A program made the position numbers and the translations under genes. From Sorangium cellulosum So0157-2 (GTDB lineage: Bacteria > Myxococcota_A > Polyangia > Polyangiales > Polyangiaceae): a DNA stretch of 64,000 nt. The stretch is from assembly GCF_000418325.1 (NCBI RefSeq), contig NC_021658.1, positions 7,516,001 through 7,580,000 of the forward strand, written 5' to 3'. Positions 8,658 to 17,493 of the stretch are shown here, piece after piece; position 1 is the stretch's first letter; each line of letters begins with the position of its first letter. The notes below the pieces were generated by a model. The model saw nothing but the letters and a program-made list of their open reading frames with translations. It did not search any database and was not told where the DNA came from.

Positions 8658-9809
8658 TCAGCCCATCAGGCCGAGCGCGTCGAGCGCGTCGGCCCAGAGC
8701 GGCCACAGCGAGCAGAACGGATGGGTCGCCAGCACCACGCCGCCGCTCGCGAGGCGGCGCACGAGAAACGGCGGGTGCTTTTTCAGGAAGCGGAAGTGAC
8801 GGTGCTTATCTGTGTCAACCGGCCAGGTCGGTGGACCGTCACCGGTCTCCGCAAGCCTTCGTGTCCGCTCCAGGATCTCGGAGGCGCGCGGCGCGGCCGC
8901 GCGCCACGCGTTGTCGGGCACCGCTGAGGCCTCCAGCGCGTCGAGCAGCACCGAGGGGGGCGCGGCCAGCGCCTTGAGGACGGTCTCGCGGGAGAGCGAG
9001 CACGCCCGCGCGCCGCCCCCTTTCCTGGCGACGCGCGACCCGCGCGGCGGCGCGATGGCGACGCGCGCCCCGCGCGGCGCGGCGTCGACGCGCGCGTGGA
9101 GCATGGACAACGGGATGCCCGCGATGCGCGACACGCTGTCTTTGTCGTGGAGGTGCACCCACGACACGGCGAGGTCGCGCGCGATCTCTCGGGCACACGC
9201 GTTGTACGTCGCGCACGTGGTAACCGGCGCGTGCCAGCGCCACGCGCTCGTGCACGCGCCGGTTCGGACGCGCCCGCTCCCGTCCGGCTCGCAGAGGCGG
9301 AGCAGGAGATCCTCGAGGTCGATCTGCAGGAGGTGCCACGCCAGCTCGGCCTCGACCTCGAAGGAGCGCGGTCCCCTGCCCCAGGCGAGCTCGAGGATGA
9401 AGCCGAAAAAGTGCATGCAGTTCTCCGGGTACATCTCGAGGGGGCCTTGCGGCTCGTGGGGGCCTCGCAACGACCAGCGAGGCTCGTATGCTTCTGTGAA
9501 ACACTGAAGATCGACAAGGATGCTGCGCATGGCAGGGGAGTCGGGTCCACGCTGATCCGGAAGGGCCAAGCGCTGGGCGCCGGGAAGGATCGTGCTGCAC
9601 GTGGCGTGAGCAGTGCCGGTGCATGGGTACTGGGTGCGGATCATGGCGACGGCCGCCTCCATGGATTTCGTGGCGCACCTCACGTCGAAGTTTGCCCACG
9701 CGTCCAGGAACCCCCCTGGGCGCGCGAGCGCCGACAGCGCCGCGGCGAGCGCGTCGACCCGCGACGCCTCATCGCACCAGGCGTAGAAGCGAGGGCCCGG
9801 AGTGCTCAT
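8658..9809 (-). CDS. Putative immunity protein directly downstream of the nuclease toxin
   Basis: 383 residues. The start ATG overlaps the toxin stop codon (9806-9809), the translational coupling expected when a neutralising partner must be made with its toxin. It is homologous over its full length to the next gene (FYAWCDEASRVDAL, CATY-x-A-x-AR, LHD-x-x-SV, ATH-x-x-x-x-LWPLWADAL). No export signal or membrane segment is seen. An insertion near residues 250-268 (basic, 'RGSRVARKGGG') distinguishes it from its sister. I propose it binds the PD-(D/E)XK tip of the upstream toxin; this rests on position only. A different role in the same pathway is possible. Confidence 0.7.
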   Translation of the reverse strand: MSTPGPRFYAWCDEASRVDALAAALSALARPGGFLDAWANFDVRCATKSMEAAVAMIRTQYPCTGTAHATCSTILPGAQRLALPDQRGPDSPAMRSILVDLQCFTEAYEPRWSLRGPHEPQGPLEMYPENCMHFFGFILELAWGRGPRSFEVEAELAWHLLQIDLEDLLLRLCEPDGSGRVRTGACTSAWRWHAPVTTCATYNACAREIARDLAVSWVHLHDKDSVSRIAGIPLSMLHARVDAAPRGARVAIAPPRGSRVARKGGGARACSLSRETVLKALAAPPSVLLDALEASAVPDNAWRAAAPRASEILERTRRLAETGDGPPTWPVDTDKHRHFRFLKKHPPFLVRRLASGGVVLATHPFCSLWPLWADALDALGLMG

Positions 9810-12070
9810 AGCCGGATCACCTTGATGGGCATATTGAAGCCTTTCAGGGTCGCCCTCTTGCCTTTCTGCGTGTCGAAGAGGTAACCGTCCTGCGCGATGA
9901 ACTGGGTGCCACCGAACTTTCCGCCCCGTTCCATGAGGAGCTGGACCTCCTCGACATCTCCCACGAGTCCGTTCTGCCGTACCCCCTCCATCCCGCTCGA
10001 CAACTGCTCGATCACCTCTTTGCCGTCGATGTTGACGCCCCCCTTCACCTCGCTCAGGATGAGCTTGTTCTGCGCGGATACCGTGATGAAGTCGGGCGCC
10101 CTTGGCTTGGTGCGCGCATCGCGTGCTAACTTAGGCCAGAGCGTCGCGCGCACGCCGTCATCACCGACGCCGAGGAGCGTCCGCCCATCGCGGGAGAGGA
10201 ACTTCGCCGCCGTCTTCTCGAACGGGTAGAGCGGCTGCTCCGTCACCGCTCCCCTCAGCGTCTTGTACGCGCGAAGCCTGCGTACCTGAAATCCCTTGAC
10301 AAGGACATCATCGACATCCGCGATCTTCCCGGCGATTCGGATCGTAGTCGGCGGTAGCGCGCCGGCGGCCGCAACGCCGCGCCAGACATCCCCGATCGCG
10401 CCGAGCCCGAACCCCAGCCCCGAGAAGATCCGCTCCTCGTCGCTGAGCTCTCGCCCCGACGGCAAGCAGAACTCCTTCCCGCTCACCGCCTCGCACAGGT
10501 CGAGCGCCGGCCCGACCACCGGCACGAACCCCACCCCGATGCGCGTCGTCGCATGCACGAGCGTCTGCATCACTCCCGCGTACGCCTCGACCCCCTCGCC
10601 GACCGTCGACATCGCCCCCGCGAACGCGCTGATCGTCTGGTAGAGCTGCGTCTGCTCCAGGTCGAGCCCGTCCCCTGTCCACTGGTTCAGGCTGTCCTTC
10701 ATCTGGTCCGCCAGCGCATCGAACCGCGGCTTGAGCACCGTGTCCACCACCGCGCGCAGGTCCGCCGGCACCGGCGTGTCCACGAACCAGTCCGACGCAT
10801 CCATGAACCGCCGCACGTACGCCGTGATCCGGTTCTGCGCCTTCAGGAACGCGTTCGTCTCCGCCAGCGACACCCCCATCCGGTCGCGCAGCGCGATCTC
10901 CAGCGCCGCGCTGTTCTCTCGCCACGCCCGCACGTTCGCCACGAAGTCCGCCCGCGCGACCACGACCCCGCCGCTCACGTCGGCCTCCAGCGCCGCGATC
11001 ACCGCGTCCGCGTACCCCGCATAACCGCTCACGGCCGCCTCCAGCGCCGCGAGCACCGCGTCCGCGTACGCCGCGTACGGGTCCCTCCCCTCGTCGAACG
11101 CCCCCTCCACCTCCGCGATGTCCGGTACCTCCACCCACGGCACCTCGCTCTCCCCGAGCGCGTAGTTCCACGGGTCGTCCGGGTCCCACCCCTCGGCGCG
11201 CGCGTCCTGCGTCGCCAGGTCCGCCACCTCATCGGCCTGCGCGCCGAACTCGTCGAGCAGCCGCGCGAGCTCGCTCTCCAGGTCGCTGACGCTCTTCTTC
11301 AGGTCGTCGACGAGCTGCTCCATCGCCGCCCGCGTCTCCGCGTCGACCACGTCTTCGTACCGGTCGAGGATCGCGTCGAGGTCGGTCCGCGAGATCTCGT
11401 CCAGCGGCCGGCTCACCAGGTCGTGCAGCTCCGTGTCGAGCTGCCGCAGGAGGTCCATCCGCGCCCGGAGGTCCGTGACCCTCGCGGCGTTGCGGAGGAG
11501 CTCCGTCATCAGCCGGGCGATCCTGACCTCCAGCTCCGCGATGTCGCGCGCGAGGTCCGGGTTGATCTCCGCGAGGCTCAGGTCGACCGCGGTGCTGCCC
11601 TCGAAGCCGGTCCCGTCGCGGCGGATGTCGAAGAGCGGCTTGTTGAGCCCGAGCGGCCCCGAGACGAGGTGCACCACCTCCTGCGCGTGGGTACACCAGT
11701 TGCCGCCGTTCACGGTGTGGACCCCGAAGTGAAACCCGTTTCTGCCCATGAGGAGCAGCACCGAGTCGAACTCCGCCTCGAGCGTGTTGCTCCGCGAGCC
11801 GTCGCCGTGGATCTGCAGCGCGCCCGGCACCCCGTAGGTGGGCAGCGGCGTCCGGTTCACCTCGAAGATGGCATCGCCCTCGGTCTCGAGCTCGGTAGAA
11901 CCGCACGAATCGGCATCACCGTAGCTCCTCCAGAGCACGGTGTACGGCGTGCGGGTGCGCGCCCACGTCGACGACGGCGCCAGCACCGAGAGCGCCGTCA
12001 TCAGCGCGATGAGCTTCTGGAACACCGCGGCGCAGAAGCCGCGCCGCGCGAACTCCTTCGAGCCTCTCAT
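9806..12070 (-). CDS. Secreted polymorphic toxin with pre-toxin segment and PD-(D/E)XK nuclease C-terminus
   Basis: 754 residues. Residues 1-37 form a signal peptide (basic start, hydrophobic core, cut near STWA). Then come a Cys-containing beta-rich region, a long coiled-coil/helical region (about 180-290), a helical repeat region with an internal duplication of AAYADAVLAALEA, and a hydrophobic segment VPVVGPALDLCEAVSGKEF...SDEERIFSG. The last matches the pattern of pre-toxin 'TG' domains that precede toxin tips. The final ~130 residues contain APDFITV...LILSEVKGG, the D...E-x-K core of the PD-(D/E)XK nuclease fold. The gene overlaps both the lipoprotein upstream (ATGA) and the immunity-position gene downstream. 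I infer a secreted nuclease for competition; the export route is not encoded nearby. Confidence 0.78.
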   Translation of the reverse strand: MRGSKEFARRGFCAAVFQKLIALMTALSVLAPSSTWARTRTPYTVLWRSYGDADSCGSTELETEGDAIFEVNRTPLPTYGVPGALQIHGDGSRSNTLEAEFDSVLLLMGRNGFHFGVHTVNGGNWCTHAQEVVHLVSGPLGLNKPLFDIRRDGTGFEGSTAVDLSLAEINPDLARDIAELEVRIARLMTELLRNAARVTDLRARMDLLRQLDTELHDLVSRPLDEISRTDLDAILDRYEDVVDAETRAAMEQLVDDLKKSVSDLESELARLLDEFGAQADEVADLATQDARAEGWDPDDPWNYALGESEVPWVEVPDIAEVEGAFDEGRDPYAAYADAVLAALEAAVSGYAGYADAVIAALEADVSGGVVVARADFVANVRAWRENSAALEIALRDRMGVSLAETNAFLKAQNRITAYVRRFMDASDWFVDTPVPADLRAVVDTVLKPRFDALADQMKDSLNQWTGDGLDLEQTQLYQTISAFAGAMSTVGEGVEAYAGVMQTLVHATTRIGVGFVPVVGPALDLCEAVSGKEFCLPSGRELSDEERIFSGLGFGLGAIGDVWRGVAAAGALPPTTIRIAGKIADVDDVLVKGFQVRRLRAYKTLRGAVTEQPLYPFEKTAAKFLSRDGRTLLGVGDDGVRATLWPKLARDARTKPRAPDFITVSAQNKLILSEVKGGVNIDGKEVIEQLSSGMEGVRQNGLVGDVEEVQLLMERGGKFGGTQFIAQDGYLFDTQKGKRATLKGFNMPIKVIRL

Positions 12071-13530
12071 GTCCCCTCCGCGCCGCGCACCGCGGCGTCA
12101 TACGCCATCGCGGCGCCCTTCACGTCGCCCGCGTCCAGCCTCGCCTGCACCGCGTCGAGCGCCGCCGCGGGCATCGCCTTCTCCCGCAGCGCCGCCAGCC
12201 CCGCCGCGATCTTCCGCGGCAGGCCCGTCCTGAGCTCCGCCTCCGCGGCATCGAACCGCCCTCGCAGCGCCGCGCACCCGGTCTCGCGCCACGACGACCC
12301 TGCCGCCTCGCAGAGCGGCCGCATCTGCACGAGCGCCACGAGCACCCCGCGCCGTCCGGCGAGCAGCGGCAGCCCCAGCTTCTCGCTGACCGGCGGCGCC
12401 GCCGACAGCGCCTCCACCCGGGCACGCGCCCCCTCGCCGAACACCTCCGACGCCCTCTCTATCCGCGACCGCGCGATCCCCTCGCGCGCCCCTTCGTCCC
12501 GCTCCAGCACACCGAGCGCCTGCCGGCGCAGCGCGATGCCGCCGATCAGCGCCGTCGCCGTCGCGTCGCTCCGGGCCACCCGCCGCTGCGCGTAGCCCAG
12601 CATGGCGCTCAGCGAGCGCAGCGCCCCTGAGGTCATGTCCGGCACGACCGCGCCGTGCGTCGCGAGCACCTCCTCGTGCGGCGCGATCGCCTCGTCGAAC
12701 GAGACCGCGAGCGCCTGGAGCTCCGCCGACAGCGTCATGATCTCCGCGGCGAGCTCGTTCGGCGCCCGGCTCGCCTCGCGCGCCGCCGCGAGCACCGCCT
12801 GCTCCGCGCCGTCGAGGCCGTCGATGCTCGACCGCGACGCCTGCTTCGACAGCGCCGCGTACGCCGCCGTCTCCGCCGCCTCGGTCGCGCGGTACGCGGC
12901 GAACCGCGCCGCGACCCCTGCGTACCGGGATCGCAGCGGCGCGGCATCGCTCCGGGCCTGGTCGAAGATCGCCTGCACGATCGCCATCGCCTGCTTATCC
13001 GCGGCGAGCGCGGCCACGAGCGGCTCCTCCTCGGCGCTCGCCTTGTCGGTCATCGCCTGCCGGAAGTTGTCGGCCGCGCGGACCGGCTCCTCCTCCAAGA
13101 TCGCCTCCTGGCGCTGCCTGGACTTCAAGAGCAGCCCGAGGAGCCTGCCGTGCAAGGTCGCCCGGAGCGACTCGGCGTTCTTCTGCTCGTCGCGCACGTA
13201 GGCCACCGCCCGATCGATGTTGTCGAACCAGGCCCGGAGCGCCGCCGCGTCCGCGGCGAGATCGTCGAGCATCGCGCCGCTCGGCTCGACCGCCCACATC
13301 TGGATCGGCAGCTCGCCGTCCGCCTCGGCCTCGCTCCACGCGCTGCCCGGTCCCTCGCTCGCGTCCACGCAGTGCTCGACGACGCTGGTGTTCGCTTGCG
13401 CGCAGAACATACCTGGCGCGTGCTCCTCGCGCTCCCACAAACACCCCGCTCCCGCCGCGCCGAGCGCCAGGGCGGCCACGGCCACCACGACGATGGCCGC
13501 ACACCGCCTCGCTCTCCTTCTCATATGCAT
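12067..13530 (-). CDS. Helical lipoprotein heading the toxin operon
   Basis: 487 residues from the ATG at 13530 (AGGGGTGG lies just upstream). Arg-rich N-terminus, hydrophobic stretch and a lipobox LGAAGAGC with the acylated Cys near residue 30, so the mature protein is membrane-tethered outside the cytoplasm. The rest is almost entirely Ala/Glu/Arg-rich helix, likely coiled coil, with four Cys early in the mature part. The stop overlaps the toxin's start (12067-12070), so it is the first gene of the operon. It could be an adaptor, carrier or surface anchor for the toxin, but no domain is recognised. Another in-frame ATG at 13524 is possible. Confidence 0.75.
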   Translation of the reverse strand: MHMRRRARRCAAIVVVAVAALALGAAGAGCLWEREEHAPGMFCAQANTSVVEHCVDASEGPGSAWSEAEADGELPIQMWAVEPSGAMLDDLAADAAALRAWFDNIDRAVAYVRDEQKNAESLRATLHGRLLGLLLKSRQRQEAILEEEPVRAADNFRQAMTDKASAEEEPLVAALAADKQAMAIVQAIFDQARSDAAPLRSRYAGVAARFAAYRATEAAETAAYAALSKQASRSSIDGLDGAEQAVLAAAREASRAPNELAAEIMTLSAELQALAVSFDEAIAPHEEVLATHGAVVPDMTSGALRSLSAMLGYAQRRVARSDATATALIGGIALRRQALGVLERDEGAREGIARSRIERASEVFGEGARARVEALSAAPPVSEKLGLPLLAGRRGVLVALVQMRPLCEAAGSSWRETGCAALRGRFDAAEAELRTGLPRKIAAGLAALREKAMPAAALDAVQARLDAGDVKGAAMAYDAAVRGAEGT

Positions 13531-14070
13531 TCCACCACCCCTGCGTTTTTTCTCACCCACGCACGCTCGCCCGCGCATTCCCAGGGTGCAAGCGCCCACA
13601 CAGGAGCGGTAGGACATTGCTCAGCCGAGGTGCGCGCCGGAGCGCACTCCCAATCTCAACGTCTCCGTCCTCACCGCACAGGCCATGAGCTGGGGGGTTA
13701 CGCCGGTCCGAGGCGGCAAGAAACCGGCGGCCTGAGCGCAACGCGCGCTCACGAATCCTCTTTCAATCGCTGAAAGTCCCATTCAGAGCGCAAGCGCCTC
13801 AAGGGCCTTGTCGACGTGGAGCTCCGCCCGACATCGCCTCTGCCCGAGCAAACCGAGCTCTCCATGGCCGCGCGACGGCGCGAAACGCTCGTCAAGCTGC
13901 GCCCTGGTTCGACGAGGGGTCGACCACGGCCCGCGCCGTGATCAAGAAGCGCAGCTGCCTCGGCCGCGCGAGCAGCAAGGCGCCTCGGCGCAAGCCCGCC
14001 GCGACGCCGCCCAAGCCCACCGCCACGGCGCCCGAGCCGGGCGAAGCGTCCGGCGAGAGCGACGTCTAGT

Positions 14071-14086
14071 AATTGTTCACACAATT
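14071..14086. promoter_or_regulatory. Operator-like inverted repeat aattgt-tcac-acaatt
   Basis: Perfect 6-bp arms around a 4-base centre, AT-rich in very GC-rich surroundings. It immediately follows the stop of the decayed frame ending at 14069. Shape and composition resemble a repressor site, but no regulator is assigned. Confidence 0.4.
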
Positions 14087-14218
14087 GGAACCGCTGGTGC
14101 CGGCACGATGGCTTCCCGTGCGCTCCCGAGACCTTCCCGCGCGCTCCGGAGCACGAGGTTTCGCGTACTTAGCGGTGTCCACCGCGTCCCCGGCGCCGTC
14201 CGGCGCGCACCGGGAGAC

Positions 14219-14236
14219 GAATTTCCCGGGAAATTC
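14219..14236. promoter_or_regulatory. Perfect 18-bp palindrome gaatttcccgggaaattc
   Basis: All 18 bases are self-complementary with no spacer, and the ends are AT-rich unlike the neighbourhood. It sits just ahead of the 21-bp tandem array. Such sites usually bind a dimeric protein; the protein is unknown. Confidence 0.5.
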
Positions 14237-14248
14237 GACCCTCCGCCC

Positions 14249-14394
14249 CGCGCGCGAAGCTTCCGGAGCGCGCGCGAAGCCTTCCGGACCGCGCGCGAAG
14301 CCTTCCGGACCGCGCGCGAAGCCTTCCGGACCGCGCGCGAAGCCTTCCGGACCGCGCGCGAAGCCTTCCGGACCGCGCGCGAAGCCTTCCGGAC
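14249..14394. repeat. 21-bp tandem repeat, six exact copies plus a variant
   Basis: Six copies of cgcgcgcgaagccttccggac run from 14269 to 14394, preceded by a 20-base variant and followed by a decayed copy. Because 21 is a multiple of three, long open frames arise on both strands (for example repeated 'GPRAKPS'), but these have no other coding features. Confidence 0.9.
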
Positions 14395-14588
14395 CGCGCC
14401 GGAAGCCTTCGTTCCAGCGACGGAACCGCTCGCGCGCGTGATGGAGGTCCCCAGCCCATGTAACGAGGCCTCCACCCGCCCGCCCCGGCCCTCCCCCCGC
14501 CCGCCCGATCGCTCCGGCGGCGCTCCGACCTTCCGCGCGCCGTCCGCTTCCTGCATCAGCGCGAGCCGCAGTAGATTCGCGCGCCATC

Positions 14589-15248
14589 ATGCGCCGTCCC
14601 GCCCCGCTCTTCCTCGCGCTCTCCGCTTCCCTCGCCCTCGCCGCAGCAGGCTGCTCGTCCGGCGCCACGCCCCCGGCCGAGCGCCACGCCGCGCCGCAGG
14701 CGGAGGCGCTCGCGACCGCGCCGGCGAGCGCCGCGCCCCCGCCGACCGATCCCCCCGCGATCGCGGCCGCCTCCGCGAGCGCCGCCACCGCCGCCACCCC
14801 CGCCCCCGCGGCCTCCGCGCCCGCCGCGCCCGACGCCAGCGCCTCAGCGTCCGCCGCGAGCGCCGCGGCCGAACCGGCGGCCCCCGCCTCGGCCCCGGCC
14901 GACGCCGGGCCGCTCCCGAAGGTGAAGGTCGCGAACATCGGGATGCACATCGGCGGCGGCCCGCACGACGACTTCACGAAGGAGCCGATCAAGCGCTCGG
15001 TCGCGCCCCACTTCGACGACTTCCGACGCTGCTTCGCGCTCGCGGAGGACCCGACCAAGGGCGGCGACTTCGGGATCGACCTGCGCATCGAGAAGGACGG
15101 CGGCAAGGCCGAGGTGCGCAAGCCGCGCACGGCGCTCAAGGGCGAGGCGTTCACGAAATGCGTGGTCGGCGTCTTCGAGCGGATCGACTTCCTCAAGCCG
15201 AGGCGCGGCCCCACCGTGGTGAGCTACTCGCTCCGGTTCACGCCATGA
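14589..15248 (+). CDS. Lipoprotein with AgmX/PglI-like C-terminal domain
   Basis: 219 residues starting at the ATG. The N-terminus is a lipoprotein signal with lipobox LAAAGC (Cys near residue 22), followed by about 80 residues of Ala/Pro/Ser linker and a compact C-terminal domain. That domain, from 'PLPKVKVANIGMHIGGG' onward, contains a pair of conserved Cys (RRCF and TKCVVG) and ends in a beta-strand YSLRF. This resembles the TonB-like C-terminal domain of myxobacterial AgmX/PglI gliding-related proteins. It may link a surface structure to another partner. The gene stands alone and its upstream region holds the palindrome and the repeats. Confidence 0.7.
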   Translation: MRRPAPLFLALSASLALAAAGCSSGATPPAERHAAPQAEALATAPASAAPPPTDPPAIAAASASAATAATPAPAASAPAAPDASASASAASAAAEPAAPASAPADAGPLPKVKVANIGMHIGGGPHDDFTKEPIKRSVAPHFDDFRRCFALAEDPTKGGDFGIDLRIEKDGGKAEVRKPRTALKGEAFTKCVVGVFERIDFLKPRRGPTVVSYSLRFTP

Positions 15249-15354
15249 GCAGCCCGCACCTCACCCGAGGTGCCCGGCGCGATGGCCCGAGGCCGGCGCG
15301 CGGGCTCGTCGCGCGGCGTTGCGCGCGCCCAGCGAGCGGCGCACCATCGCCCCC

Positions 15355-15969
15355 ATGACCCTCCCGGCACGCCCGCGGCGGCACGCCACCGCGGCCGATC
15401 TCCTCGCGATCCCGGAAGCCGAGCGGTTCCATGAGATCATCGACGGCGACCTCGTCCCGAAGGCGACGCCGAGCTGGTCCCATGGACGCGCGCAAGCGCG
15501 CATGACCGCGCGCGTCAGCGACCCCTACGACCGACCCCCGGGGCGGCGCGGGCCGGGCGGATGGTGGTTCGTGACCGAGGTCGAGATCGCGCTGGAGCCG
15601 AATCAGATCTACCGCCCGGACATCGCCGGCTGGCGGCGCGAGCGCCTCGCCGCGCCGCCCACAGAGCTCCCGGTCCGCGCGCGCCCGGACTGGGTCTGCG
15701 AGGTCCTCTCGCCGAGCAACGCCAGCAACGACACCGTGAAGAAGCTCCGCACCTACCACCGCAGTCAGGTGCCACACACCTGGATCCTCGACCCGCTCCA
15801 CGAGACGCTGACGATCCTGCGCTGGACCGAGGGCGGCTATCTCCTCGTAGCCGCCGGCGGGCGCGGCGACCGCGTGCGCGGCGAGCCGTTCGAGGCGATC
15901 GAGCTCGACGTCAGCGAGCTGTTCGGGGACGAAGACGAGGCGGGCGAGCCGGAGAAGGACGACACCTGA
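15355..15969 (+). CDS. Uma2-family (DUF820) restriction-endonuclease-fold protein
   Basis: 204 residues from the ATG at 15355 (an upstream in-frame start at 15319 has no support). It shows the family's order: ADLLAIPEAERFHEIIDGDLV, an SWSHGRAQ helix, a YRPDIAGWR strand bearing the acidic residue, then VCEVLSPSNASNDTVKKLRTY, with E...K as the PD-(D/E)XK core, and 'VPHTWILDP'. These proteins are abundant in cyanobacteria and myxobacteria. Their biological role is not settled, and many look like solitary nucleases or mobile-element passengers. It converges on the antiporter operon with 28 bases between stops. Confidence 0.88.
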   Translation: MTLPARPRRHATAADLLAIPEAERFHEIIDGDLVPKATPSWSHGRAQARMTARVSDPYDRPPGRRGPGGWWFVTEVEIALEPNQIYRPDIAGWRRERLAAPPTELPVRARPDWVCEVLSPSNASNDTVKKLRTYHRSQVPHTWILDPLHETLTILRWTEGGYLLVAAGGRGDRVRGEPFEAIELDVSELFGDEDEAGEPEKDDT

Positions 15970-15997
15970 CGGCCACGCGTCCCGACCCGGCCGCCGC

Positions 15998-17482
15998 TCA
16001 CCCAGGGCGTCCGAGGTCCGGCAGCGACTTCGGCAGCGACCCGCGCGACGCCTCCACGGCCGTCTCGCCGGCGCGGTCGAGCGCGTACTTGAAGAGGATC
16101 GGGCCGACCACCTCGTTCAGCGCCACGCACCCGATGACGAGCGCGCGGAAGCCGGCGCCCAGGCTCGGGAACGCGCGCTCGATCGTCAGGCTGATGCCCA
16201 GCGTGAGCCCGGCCTGCGAGACCAGCCCGCACCACGCCCACTTCCGCAGCACCGGCGGGTCGTCCGCGAGCCGGTTGCCGATGCGGCTCGCCACCCAGGT
16301 CACGAAGGCGCGCGACGCGCCGAAGAGCAGCGCGACCGGCCACATCAGCTTGAGCAGCGGCAGATCGAGGTGCGCGCCCGCCGTCGCGAAGAACAGCACG
16401 AACACCACGCTCGCGGCGTCCTCGACCGCGTGCACGAGCTTCTCCCCCTGCTTCGACAGGTTCGCGACGACGAACCCGGCGACCACGAACACGAGCAGCG
16501 CGTCGAAGCGGAGGTAACGCAGCACCTCCGTGGCCCCGAAGCCGAGCGCCACGAACACAAGGATGAGCTGCCGGCCGATGAGCCGCATGTAGGCGGCCAG
16601 CGCGAGCCCGAGCGTCGTGCCGATCGAGATGCTCCCGAGGATCTCGCGGCCGAGCAGCTCGATCTCGTGCATCGACATCGTCGTGCCCGGCTCGATCAGC
16701 GGCCGCACCGTGGAGAGCGCGACCGCCGTGACGACGATGACGATGATGTCCGACGTCATCACGAACGCGAGCGTGTTCATCGCCACCGGCCCCGTCGCGC
16801 GCGTCTGCGAGAGGATGCCGAGCACGGCCGAGGGGCTGCGGGTGACCGCGATCACGCCCCAGAGGATCGCCACGCCGAACGCCGCGGCGATCGGGAGGTC
16901 GGCCGCGAACGGGACGAGCGAGCGCGCGGCGAAGAAGACGCCGGTCATCGCCACGAACACGAGGACCGTCTGCACGAGGTTGTGCAAGAGGAGGCTCCTC
17001 AGGCTCTTCTTGACCATCTCGAGCCGGAGCTCGGCCCCGCCGGCGAGCGCGATGAGCGCCAGCGCGAGCGCGTTCACCCGCGAGATCTCCTCGACGGCGT
17101 GGTGATCGACGAGCTTGAGGACGTGCGGCCCCGCGAGGATGCCCGCGAGGATGTAGCCCGAGAGGTGCGGCAAGCGGAGCGGCTCGACGAGCTCGCTCGC
17201 GAGCGTGCCCGCGAGCAGGAGGAAGCCGATCGAGGCGATGGTGCCCGCCGGGCCGTTGTCGTGCGGGACCGCGCGCGTCGTCGCGTAGAGCACGCCGAAG
17301 AGGATCACCAGCGCGACCGCGTGCGTGAGGTGGTTCAGCGGGCCCTTGGGGGCCGAGCCGTGATGGCCGCTGGGCGGAGCGCCGTGCGGCCCGGGCGCGG
17401 CGGCGGGCCCAGCCGGGCCGGCGGGCGCGTCGGGCCCGGCGGGCGCGACGGGCGCGACGTCAGGGAGTGCTGCAGCGCTCAC
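15998..17482 (-). CDS. Kef-type cation/proton antiporter (CPA2), last gene of an ion-homeostasis operon
   Basis: 494 residues from a GTG at 17482, chosen for the strong GGAGG ribosome site 8-12 bases upstream. A Pro/Ala/Gly/His-rich cytoplasmic tail of about 55 residues comes first, then about a dozen hydrophobic helices of the Na+/H+ exchanger fold, with typical stretches LPHLSGYILAGILAGP, ILWGVIAVTRSPSAV and FVLFFATAGAHLDL. No RCK/TrkA-N nucleotide-binding domain follows, unlike KefB/KefC, so it is closer to GerN/NapA-type exchangers. It begins 11 bases after the preceding antiporter gene. Ion preference cannot be read. Confidence 0.85.
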   Translation of the reverse strand: MSAAALPDVAPVAPAGPDAPAGPAGPAAAPGPHGAPPSGHHGSAPKGPLNHLTHAVALVILFGVLYATTRAVPHDNGPAGTIASIGFLLLAGTLASELVEPLRLPHLSGYILAGILAGPHVLKLVDHHAVEEISRVNALALALIALAGGAELRLEMVKKSLRSLLLHNLVQTVLVFVAMTGVFFAARSLVPFAADLPIAAAFGVAILWGVIAVTRSPSAVLGILSQTRATGPVAMNTLAFVMTSDIIVIVVTAVALSTVRPLIEPGTTMSMHEIELLGREILGSISIGTTLGLALAAYMRLIGRQLILVFVALGFGATEVLRYLRFDALLVFVVAGFVVANLSKQGEKLVHAVEDAASVVFVLFFATAGAHLDLPLLKLMWPVALLFGASRAFVTWVASRIGNRLADDPPVLRKWAWCGLVSQAGLTLGISLTIERAFPSLGAGFRALVIGCVALNEVVGPILFKYALDRAGETAVEASRGSLPKSLPDLGRPG

Positions 17483-17493
17483 GGGGACACCTC

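Larger units (their letters stand above)
13531..14588. other. Gene-poor region between divergent lipoprotein genes
   Basis: About 1 kb without a convincing intact gene. Near 13800-14069 two plus-strand frames look partly coding: one ends at 14069 with a basic Lys/Pro/Ala tail (IKKRSCLGRASSKAP...), and the frame appears to shift near 13900, so this may be a decayed small gene. The remainder holds two inverted repeats and a 21-bp tandem array listed separately. Promoters for the toxin operon (leftward) and the lipoprotein at 14589 must lie here, but none is obvious. Confidence 0.5.

Noticed and set aside
7573..9809. Assignment of the two paralogs to the DUF3396/type VI immunity family
   Set aside because: Their conserved strips do not match the motifs I recall for that family; left as an unrecognised family.
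13749..14084. A 111-codon minus-strand ORF in the gene-poor region
   Set aside because: Arg/Ala/Gly-rich with no ribosome site; the plus strand has better though broken coding signs.
15998..17482. KefB/KefC glutathione-regulated potassium efflux assignment
   Set aside because: The TrkA-N/RCK domain that defines those proteins is missing.
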